From contig JALSKY010000279.1 in NCBI GenBank assembly GCA_026988585.1, forward strand, positions 1 through 7,255: a stretch of 7,255 nt of DNA. Direction: 5' to 3'. Source of the DNA: Deltaproteobacteria bacterium. GTDB lineage: Bacteria > Desulfobacterota > Dissulfuribacteria > Dissulfuribacterales > QOAL01. Each line of letters begins with the position of its first letter. The stretch's first letter is position 1. Below the pieces are notes generated by a model. The model ran no database searches. It was given only the letters and a program-made list of their open reading frames with translations, and was not told the DNA's origin. Positions 1 to 5,050 of the stretch are shown one piece after another. The position numbers were made by a program, and so were the translations under genes.

Positions 1-29
1 ATCGCCTCTCTTAACTCTGTCCAAGTCAT
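1..29 (-). CDS. 5' end of a divergent leftward gene (partial, unidentified)
   Basis: Only the first nine or so codons are inside the window, reading MTWTELREA from an ATG at 29-27 on the minus strand. A perfect AGGAGG Shine-Dalgarno (complement of 37-42) sits 7 bases before this ATG, which is the main reason to call a gene here. The frame is open to the window edge. The product cannot be recognised from nine residues. It is divergent from the operon starting at 280, so the two share the region 30-279 for their promoters. Confidence 0.55.
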
Positions 30-95
30 ATGAATACCTCCTGGAAGCATTCATAATACCGGACAGTTTATGTGTTAATACGGAGGACAATTTAC

Positions 96-182
96 TTGCT
101 CGTAACAGGACTATCTGAATTTCTTGCCAACAGGAGCAGGCGGTATAAAATGAACTTCATGGAAGGCGGTCCAGCCATGTAG
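96..182 (+). CDS. Possible 28-codon leader peptide (speculative)
   Basis: This frame starts at TTG 96, nine bases after GGAGG (82-86). It reads a short basic segment (NRSRRYK) and ends at TAG 180-182, inside the left part of a set of alternative hairpins. An ATG at 150 in the same frame would give a 10-residue version ending in GGPAM. There is no run of one amino acid as in classical amino-acid attenuators and no homologue that I recognise. It may be chance; it is listed because it has a plausible ribosome site and lies just ahead of potential RNA structure. Confidence 0.15.
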   Translation: MLVTGLSEFLANRSRRYKMNFMEGGPAM

Positions 183-247
183 CACTGCCTGATACCGACT
201 TTTTGGTGGCAGAAAAGAATGGGAAAAGGCTCTGTTAGGTTGGTATC
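165..247 (+). promoter_or_regulatory. Potential alternative hairpins in the operon leader
   Basis: Three pairings compete. (1) GATACCGAC at 191-199 can pair with GTTGGTATC at 239-247, nine pairs including one G-T wobble, around a 39-base loop. (2) CTGCC 185-189 pairs with GGCAG 208-212, and ACC 194-196 with GGT 205-207. (3) CGGT 167-170 pairs with ACCG 194-197, plus CAG 172-174 with CTG 189-191, directly followed by five T at 200-204. Pairing 3 is terminator-like but weak, and 1 would exclude it, as in attenuation. This is visual pairing only; no known riboswitch class was recognised. Confidence 0.25.
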
Positions 248-264
248 ATAGGAAATATAAGAAG

Positions 265-272
265 AAAGGAGA
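265..272 (+). promoter_or_regulatory. Ribosome binding site of the isochorismatase-like gene
   Basis: AAAGGAGA lies 7 bases before the ATG at 280. It fixes that ATG as the start and agrees with the short hydrophilic lead-in before the first beta strand of the protein. Confidence 0.8.
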
Positions 273-279
273 TACACGA

Positions 280-840
280 ATGGGTTTGAAGAGATTACTG
301 GATCCAAGGCGCTGTGTTTTGCTGGTAATAGACCCACAGGAAAGACTGATGAAGGCGGTACGTCATGAGGAGAGGGTGATAAAAAACAGCGTCCTCCTGA
401 TCAGGGCAGCGCAGGAGTTCGAAATGCCCATATTGGCCACCACCCAGTATGTGAAGGGGTTGGGGCCTTTTGTCCCGGAGATCCAGGAGCTTCTCAGCGA
501 TCTCCCTGTCATAGACAAGATGGAGTTCAATTCCTTTCTGAACAGTGAGTTTCAGGCAGCAGTGGATTCGTTGCCATCCTCAGTGGATACCATGATAATC
601 ACAGGTGTCGAGGCCCATATCTGTATCTATCAGACAAGTATGGGTGCCCTTGAGGCAGGTTTCAACGTGTGGGTGGCGGATGATGCAGTCTCCTCCAGGG
701 CCAAGAGAAACTACAAGTCTGCCATCAGGCTGCTCCTGGAGACCGGGGTGAGCTGCGCCCCTTCAGAGTTGATACTCTATCAGTGGCTCCAGAGGGCAGG
801 TACCCTGGAGTTCAAGGCGCTGCTCCCATTTTTGAAATAG
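280..840 (+). CDS. Isochorismatase-family cysteine hydrolase (ISOC1/ISOC2-like)
   Basis: The 186-residue protein has the complete isochorismatase fold and is probably a cytoplasmic amidase or hydrolase of unknown substrate. The catalytic triad of the superfamily can be placed: Asp18 in VIDPQERL, Lys80 in VIDKMEFNSF, and the nucleophile Cys115 in GVEAHICIYQT, whose GVE segment is the usual cis-peptide site. The stretches TTQYVKGLGPFVPE (54-67) and ADDAVSSR (133-140) resemble the ISOC/YcaC branch found in bacteria and animals more than entB-type isochorismatases. There is no D-x-H metal site like that of nicotinamidase, so PncA activity is not supported. Length is normal for the group. It is the first gene of the rightward operon, 73 bases ahead of the next gene, with no terminator in the gap. 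The family assignment is firm; the substrate is unknown. Confidence 0.9.
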   Translation: MGLKRLLDPRRCVLLVIDPQERLMKAVRHEERVIKNSVLLIRAAQEFEMPILATTQYVKGLGPFVPEIQELLSDLPVIDKMEFNSFLNSEFQAAVDSLPSSVDTMIITGVEAHICIYQTSMGALEAGFNVWVADDAVSSRAKRNYKSAIRLLLETGVSCAPSELILYQWLQRAGTLEFKALLPFLK

Positions 841-913
841 TTGCAGTTGATTGTTTCTCTGCCGTTTTAGGAATGTTACCCCGGATTGCCAACTGGAATG
901 CAAGGTGTAGTTT

Positions 914-1156
914 ATGATGCACCTGTTCATGCATGAGATCCTGCCGTGGTCCCTGACTTGCATAAGTATATTTGCGGCGGTACTGAACATCCGCAAAAAG
1001 AGGGTGAGCTTTGCCCTCTATACCCTGGCGAATATCGGCTGGATAACAGTGAATATCTATCACCAGATCTATGCCCAGGCCGTTCTGTTCCTTGTGTTTA
1101 CTGGACTCTCAACCTGGGGCTGGTATGAATGGGGGCAAAAGCGTTGGTGGGTGTGA
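914..1156 (+). CDS. Small three-helix membrane protein resembling a PnuC segment
   Basis: The protein has 80 residues and three predicted membrane helices at about 8-26, 32-48 and 54-72, with a positive loop (RKKR, 27-30) after the first. The second half, with LANIGWITVNIYH (38-50) and the terminal WGWYEW (68-73), resembles the NMN/nicotinamide riboside transporter family PnuC, in which an N-containing helix and a GWYxW-type helix end recur. Full PnuC proteins have about seven helices and 200 or more residues, so this is a half-size unit, comparable in design to SemiSWEETs that work as dimers. AAGGTG at 902-907 precedes two adjacent ATGs (914 and 917); either may be used. Its stop codon overlaps the GTG start candidate of archease. 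A vitamin or nucleoside transport role is inference; a small membrane protein of unknown function is the safe call. Confidence 0.75.
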   Translation: MMHLFMHEILPWSLTCISIFAAVLNIRKKRVSFALYTLANIGWITVNIYHQIYAQAVLFLVFTGLSTWGWYEWGQKRWWV

Positions 1157-1587
1157 ATGAAAAAAGATCCGGATGGGAGACCTTCGACCATATAGCTGAT
1201 ATAGGAATCAGGGGATGGGGAAGTGATCTCTCCCAGGCCTTCAGTAACGGGGCCATGGCCATGTTTTCCATCATGGTGGAGGATCTGTCCAGGGTGAAAC
1301 CGGAAGAGAGCGTTGATATAGAGTGTGATTCCTTCGATCTCACCGGACTTTTCGTGGCCTGGCTCAATACACTGCTGGCCCAGGCAGATCTGCACAGGAT
1401 GGTATTCAGCAGGTTTCAGATAGAAATAGATCAGGAGACCATCTCGTTGAAGGGTGAGGCTGCAGGTCAGATCTGGTCGGAGATAGACCAGCCCAGGGGT
1501 ATAGAGGTCAAGGGTGCAACCTTTTCCCAGGCAGATGTTAGGCAGATTGACGGTATATGGATGGTGCAGTGTATTCTCGATGTATGA
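1153..1587 (+). CDS. Archease, activator of the RNA ligase RtcB
   Basis: Archease speeds guanylylation of RtcB and lets it turn over repeatedly during RNA joining. The sequence shows the family pattern: an N-terminal FDHIADIGIRGWG block with the metal-binding Asp of the HxAD motif, an LFVAWLNTLL helix in the middle, a GIEVKGATF strand near the end, and a C-terminal ILDV carrying the second conserved acidic residue. From GTG 1153 the protein has 144 residues, close to the usual ~140. That GTG overlaps the previous stop as GTGA, a typical coupled junction. An in-frame ATG at 1129 would give 152 residues and a 28-base overlap; its only ribosome-site hint is GGGG at 1116-1119. Neither start has a good Shine-Dalgarno, which favours coupling. 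The next gene is rtcB, 34 bases downstream. Confidence 0.9.
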   Translation: MNEKRSGWETFDHIADIGIRGWGSDLSQAFSNGAMAMFSIMVEDLSRVKPEESVDIECDSFDLTGLFVAWLNTLLAQADLHRMVFSRFQIEIDQETISLKGEAAGQIWSEIDQPRGIEVKGATFSQADVRQIDGIWMVQCILDV

Positions 1588-1610
1588 AATCTGCCTTGAT
1601 TGTTCACCAC

Positions 1611-1616
1611 AGGAGG
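1611..1616 (+). promoter_or_regulatory. Strong ribosome binding site of rtcB
   Basis: A perfect AGGAGG lies 5 bases before ATG 1622. It contrasts with the absent or weak site for archease just upstream, which suggests that rtcB is translated independently and probably more strongly than archease. Confidence 0.85.
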
Positions 1617-1621
1617 CATAG

Positions 1622-3052
1622 ATGGATATCAGGCGATTGAAGAGAATTTCCGAGAGTTGCTGGGAGCTGCCGCCATCAGGTGCCATGAGGGTGCCTGCCT
1701 ATATCTTTGCCTGCAGGGAGTTGTTGCAGGAGATGGATGACAAGGTGGTGGAACAGCTCTCCAATGTCGCCTCTCTCCCCGGGATAGTCAAAGGGGCAAT
1801 GGCCATGCCGGATGCCCACTGGGGTTATGGATTCCCCATAGGCGGTGTAGCTGCCTTTGATCCCCTTGAGGGAGGAGTGATATCTGTTGGAGGCGTTGGA
1901 TATGATATCTCCTGTGGTGTTCGATCTCTTGTTCTGAACATAAGCAGAGATGAGATAGAAGGGCAAATATCCGCGCTGATAGATGCGCTGTTCAGGGCTA
2001 TCCCTGCAGGAGTAGGCTCTGAGGGTGCCATCAGGTTGAACCGGGATGAGCTGGATCAGGTGTTGATCCATGGTGCACGCTGGGCAGTGGAAAAGGGATA
2101 TGGCACCAAGGAAGATCTCAGGTTCATTGAAGAGAACGGGTGCATGCCAGGGGCAGATCCTGAAAAGGTCTCCATTGTTGCAAAGGATCGACAGTATCGT
2201 CAGGTGGGAACTTTGGGATCAGGCAATCATTATCTTGAGATTCAGTATGTTGAGACCCTGTTCGACAGGGAGGCAGCCAGGGCTTACGGGTTGGAGCAGG
2301 ATGGTGTACTGATCTCCATACATTGCGGCTCCAGGGCACTGGGCCATCAGATCGGCACTGACTATATCCAGATACTTGGAAAGGCGGCAAGGAGATACAA
2401 CATCCCCATCAGGGAGCGGGAGTTGGTATGTGCTCCTATTGAAAGTCCTGAAGGCAGAGACTATTTCGCTGCCATGGCATGCGGGATCAACTGTGCCCTG
2501 GCCAACCGGCAGGTACTTGGGGCGCTGGTGAGGGATGTAGTGGAGTCGTTTCTGCCAGGAGTCTCATGCAGGCTCATCTATGATGTGAGTCACAACACAT
2601 GCAAGCCTGAAATCCATAGTGTCGGCGGCAGGGAACGGCTGCTTTATGTCCACAGAAAAGGGGCGACCAGGGCCTTCGGGCCTGGCAGGCGGGATCTGCC
2701 CCACGAATATGTAGAGGCAGGCCAGCCTCTTTTCATCGGTGGAACCATGGGCACCTGTTCCTATATACTGGCAGGAAACCAGGAAGGCGAGAGACTTGCA
2801 TGGGCAAGTGCATGTCATGGTGCCGGCCGTTCAATGAGCAGACGCGCCGCGCTGAGCAAGTGGAAGGGCAAGAGGGTTATCGGTGACCTGAAAGGCAAGG
2901 GCATAATAGTCAAGGCAGCCAGCATGAGGGGGGCTGCGGAAGAGGCGCCGGAGGCCTATAAAGATATAGAGGCGGTTGTGGAGTCAACCCACAAAGCAGG
3001 GCTGGCGAGAAAGGTGGCAAGGGTGCGGCCTTTGGCAGTAATCAAGGGATAA
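1622..3052 (+). CDS. rtcB: RNA-splicing ligase RtcB (GTP-dependent, 3'-5')
   Basis: RtcB joins RNA 2',3'-cyclic phosphate or 3'-phosphate ends to 5'-OH ends using GTP and Mn2+, in RNA repair and, in some lineages, tRNA splicing. The 476-residue protein is full length. The metal ligands can be placed at Asp95 and Cys98 (GYDISCG), His203 (GSGNHYLE), His234 (SIHCGSRALGHQ) and His324 (DVSHN). The histidine that receives GMP is His399 in SACHGAGRSMSR. Also present are PDAHWGYGFPIGG (63-75) and the family's C-terminal RPLAVIKG. No key residue is missing. It follows archease by 34 bases, the classic functional pair. No RtcA cyclase or RtcR sigma-54 activator is visible, so this is not the E. coli rtcBA arrangement. 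The downstream transpeptidase gene starts 20 bases after its stop and probably shares its transcript. Confidence 0.97.
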   Translation: MDIRRLKRISESCWELPPSGAMRVPAYIFACRELLQEMDDKVVEQLSNVASLPGIVKGAMAMPDAHWGYGFPIGGVAAFDPLEGGVISVGGVGYDISCGVRSLVLNISRDEIEGQISALIDALFRAIPAGVGSEGAIRLNRDELDQVLIHGARWAVEKGYGTKEDLRFIEENGCMPGADPEKVSIVAKDRQYRQVGTLGSGNHYLEIQYVETLFDREAARAYGLEQDGVLISIHCGSRALGHQIGTDYIQILGKAARRYNIPIRERELVCAPIESPEGRDYFAAMACGINCALANRQVLGALVRDVVESFLPGVSCRLIYDVSHNTCKPEIHSVGGRERLLYVHRKGATRAFGPGRRDLPHEYVEAGQPLFIGGTMGTCSYILAGNQEGERLAWASACHGAGRSMSRRAALSKWKGKRVIGDLKGKGIIVKAASMRGAAEEAPEAYKDIEAVVESTHKAGLARKVARVRPLAVIKG

Positions 3053-3072
3053 AGGAAGGTGGCAGGATAGAT

Positions 3073-4197
3073 ATGATCCGGTTCGTTTTGCTGGCAATCT
3101 GTATGGCATTGATCTCTGTCTTTGATCAGCCTGTTCAGGCTGAACAGTTGCAGGGTCAAGGGGTGGAACAATCAGTTCAGGCGGCCCAAGATACTGGTGA
3201 TACAACGGTTTACAGAACTGGTGGTTATTGTGAGGCCCTGGAACCCGGATTCATTGATGAGGATTTTTTCTGGCGTTTTCACAGGGATATTCTCCCCAAG
3301 AAATATGCCTTTGTCGCATCGCGTCCATGTTTTGTCTATTCGCAACCCTATGATGATCTTGTGGACAAAAGGCCCAAAAGGGTCATGGAGGGCGGGTTTC
3401 TCTGGGTATCTCTCGAACAGGATGATCCCATCCAGGCTGGTGAGATCATCTGGTATCAGATAAATCCCGGAGAATATGTTTTGGCCCAGGATCTGAAACT
3501 CTATGAGCCATCCAAGTTTGCCGGGCGGCATCTGGACCAGTGTGACCTTGCCCCTGGTGAGACCTTTGGCTGGATAATCTTGGGAGTCATACCATCTGCA
3601 GCTCCTGGCCAGCCGGAGGACCTGTCTCAGCCATTTCTCCACAAGTATCAACTGGTGCGGATCTATGAACGCAAACGCATTGGAGACCTGGACTGGTACA
3701 GGATTGGGCCGGACAAGTGGATAGAGCAGCGCAGGATCGCCAAGGTTACCATCCGCAAACCACCTGAAGGGGTGCCTGAGGAGGAGAACTGGATAGATGT
3801 GGATCTGTATGAACAGACTCTGGTGGCCTATCAGGGCAGAAGGCCGATTTTTGCCACCATTGTTTCAAGCGGCCTTCCTGAGTTTGGTACCAACAAGGGG
3901 CTGTTCAGGGTCTGGGTCAAAAGGCGGATGGGAAAGATGAGCGGTGGCCAGGGGGATGACTATTATTTCCTGGAGGATGTCCCCTATCACATCTATTTCG
4001 ATAAGGGAATAGCCATTCATGGCTCATACTGGCATGATAGCTTTGGTATAGCCCAGTCCCACGGATGTGTGAATGTCTCTCCCAGGGATGCAAAATGGCT
4101 CTATGACTGGACCAGTCCCAAGGGAAAAAGTAGTGATCCAGAGAGATGGATAAGGGCTACTTCAAGGGATCCCGGTACATGGGTTTGGGTTCATTAG
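3073..4197 (+). CDS. Exported L,D-transpeptidase (YkuD domain) with N-terminal extension
   Basis: The protein has 374 residues. A probable signal peptide spans 1-23 (R3, then a hydrophobic core, then VQA before E24), sending it to the periplasm. The YkuD domain runs from about 240 (WIDVDLYEQTLVAY) to about 365. Its active site is clear: His316 in AIHGSYW, and SHGCVN at 329-334 with the nucleophile Cys332. Such enzymes form 3-3 crosslinks in peptidoglycan or attach proteins to it. Residues 24-235 hold no domain that I can name with certainty; IIWYQINPGEYVLAQDL (about 131-147) and LDWYRIGPDKWIEQR (about 204-218) have the look of SH3-like wall-binding repeats. The start at ATG 3073 follows GGCAGGA at 3061-3067. 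It lies 20 bases behind rtcB, and its 3' end overlaps the convergent gene by 41 bases. Confidence 0.9.
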   Translation: MIRFVLLAICMALISVFDQPVQAEQLQGQGVEQSVQAAQDTGDTTVYRTGGYCEALEPGFIDEDFFWRFHRDILPKKYAFVASRPCFVYSQPYDDLVDKRPKRVMEGGFLWVSLEQDDPIQAGEIIWYQINPGEYVLAQDLKLYEPSKFAGRHLDQCDLAPGETFGWIILGVIPSAAPGQPEDLSQPFLHKYQLVRIYERKRIGDLDWYRIGPDKWIEQRRIAKVTIRKPPEGVPEEENWIDVDLYEQTLVAYQGRRPIFATIVSSGLPEFGTNKGLFRVWVKRRMGKMSGGQGDDYYFLEDVPYHIYFDKGIAIHGSYWHDSFGIAQSHGCVNVSPRDAKWLYDWTSPKGKSSDPERWIRATSRDPGTWVWVH

Positions 4198-4939
4198 CAA
4201 GATTGTTTTTCAGCCGTGTCAGGTATGATTCCCTGGTCTCAAAGAGATTCCTTTCTCTGGCCAGACCGGCCCTTATTACGACCGGGGCACCTTTGGGAAC
4301 CAGTGAGTAGATCTCCTCGATATCCTTGTTGCGAAGGGCGATGCAGCCCTCTGTCCAGTCCCGTCCAATCCCGCCGCCATGTATGCAGATTGCTCCTCCC
4401 AGCTTTGTGAACCAGGGAGGCCTCTCTCTCTTCTGTATGGCTGTGATTATGGCTCTGTACTGATCCTCTGTTATAAGCCCCTGCCGCAACCCTCTTTCCG
4501 CATCCTCAATGTTTGGATAGCTGATACCCAATGACATATGATATTTGCTGTTTGGCTTTTTCATACAGATATAGAACACCCCTTCCGGTGTGCCGTTATC
4601 ACCCTGTCGCAGCTTGTCCTGCAGAGCGTTTGGCCCCATGTTGATGGGATAGACCTTGACCAGCTCATTGCCATCAAAGAGATACAGCCTTCTCAGTGCC
4701 TTGTTTATGACTATTTTTGGGCGCAGAAGAGGTGCTGTCGGGGTGCGCTGGAAATATCTCCTTTCATACGGGGACAACTCCCTGTGGAGTCTGTATGAGA
4801 CTGAGAGGTCGAATGGAGGAGCCTTGTAAAATGAGATATTTGAGGAGGAGTGGAAACTGCAGCCGGATACAACTGCCAGCACGACTGATAGTGATATGAT
4901 CAGGGGATAAATATCATGCCGTGGATGATTTCGTTTCAT
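4157..4939 (-). CDS. L,D-transpeptidase (YkuD family) lipoprotein
   Basis: From ATG 4939 the protein has 260 residues. It begins with a lipoprotein signal: a basic N-region, a hydrophobic segment (YPLIISLSVVLAVV) and a lipobox VSGC, so Cys27 would be lipidated. Ser after the Cys fits sorting to the outer membrane. The catalytic domain covers about 75-225, from KIVINKALRRLYLF through GDNGTPEGVFYI to the active site IHGGGIGRDWTEGCIALR, with His187 and nucleophile Cys199. The HGGG...DWTxGC form differs from the SHGCVN form of the convergent neighbour, so the two are not recent duplicates. A TTG at 4945 could add two residues. No Shine-Dalgarno precedes either start. The KamA-like gene ends 105 bases upstream, and an AT-rich promoter candidate sits in that gap, so this gene may be transcribed separately. 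Confidence 0.9.
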   Translation of the reverse strand: MKRNHPRHDIYPLIISLSVVLAVVSGCSFHSSSNISFYKAPPFDLSVSYRLHRELSPYERRYFQRTPTAPLLRPKIVINKALRRLYLFDGNELVKVYPINMGPNALQDKLRQGDNGTPEGVFYICMKKPNSKYHMSLGISYPNIEDAERGLRQGLITEDQYRAIITAIQKRERPPWFTKLGGAICIHGGGIGRDWTEGCIALRNKDIEEIYSLVPKGAPVVIRAGLARERNLFETRESYLTRLKNNLANEPKPMYRDPLK

Positions 4940-4946
4940 ATTCAAT

Positions 4947-4974
4947 ATTTTATAAGTTTAGTCATAAAATGCAA
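4947..4974 (-). promoter_or_regulatory. Candidate promoter of the lipoprotein transpeptidase gene
   Basis: On the minus strand, TTGCAT (4974-4969) is followed after 16 bases by TAAAAT (4952-4947) in an unusually AT-rich patch. Transcription would then begin about at 4940, at or next to ATG 4939, giving a leaderless or nearly leaderless mRNA. This would fit the missing ribosome site. The -35 match is only partial, so this remains a candidate. Confidence 0.35.
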
Positions 4975-5050
4975 GCAGGAGTTTTTGTGAAGCGCTCACA
5001 TGGAAATTACATCCAGCATTTACATTTTCAAGGCCAAGGAAGGTATTTCG

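Larger units (their letters stand above)
30..279. other. Divergent intergenic region with possible leader structure
   Basis: No convincing conserved gene lies in these 250 bases. Rightward, there is a weak promoter candidate: TTGCCA at 124-129 and TATAAA at 144-149, but the 14-base spacer is too short to be comfortable. Several inverted repeats overlap each other between 165 and 247 (see the separate leader entry). A short rightward reading frame from TTG 96 to TAG 182 (28 codons) follows a GGAGG at 82-86. The region must hold the promoters for both the leftward gene at 29 and the rightward operon at 280, but no strong sigma-70 pair is visible for either. Confidence 0.5.

Noticed and set aside
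137..146. Word AGGCGGTAT shared between 138-146 and the region near 6466-6474
   Set aside because: Too short for a meaningful repeat in 7 kb, and the surrounding bases do not match.
205..240. Cobalamin-riboswitch-like words (GGTG ... GAATGGGAAAAGG) in the leader
   Set aside because: The essential B12-box sequence and its flanking stems are missing, and downstream genes have no cobalamin role.
92..337. Minus-strand open frame of 81 codons across the intergenic region and the start of the isochorismatase-like gene
   Set aside because: It overlaps a well-supported start and ribosome site on the other strand, has no recognisable family features, and its N-terminal part is a shadow of coding sequence.
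280..840. Nicotinamidase (PncA) reading of the isochorismatase-family gene, tempting beside a PnuC-like gene
   Set aside because: The triad is present, but the D-x-H ... H metal site of nicotinamidases is not, and the motifs match the ISOC/YcaC branch better.
1069..1686. Minus-strand open frame of 205 codons opposite archease
   Set aside because: It lies antisense to archease and the start of rtcB, both with clear family motifs; its translation has no recognisable domain and an odd composition.
2794..2809. Perfect 6-base inverted repeat ACTTGC/GCAAGT with 4-base loop
   Set aside because: It lies inside rtcB over the conserved segment before the guanylylated histidine; codon constraint and chance explain it, and there is no T-run.
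3172..3651. Minus-strand open frame of 159 codons opposite the first L,D-transpeptidase
   Set aside because: It is a shadow of the N-terminal extension; the plus-strand frame has a signal peptide, ribosome site and catalytic motif, and this one has none of these.
4987..4999. Near-palindrome GTGAAGCGCTCAC between the KamA-like and lipoprotein genes
   Set aside because: The stem is only four pairs with the T-run on the wrong side for a terminator on either strand; it could be an operator, but a single copy gives no support.
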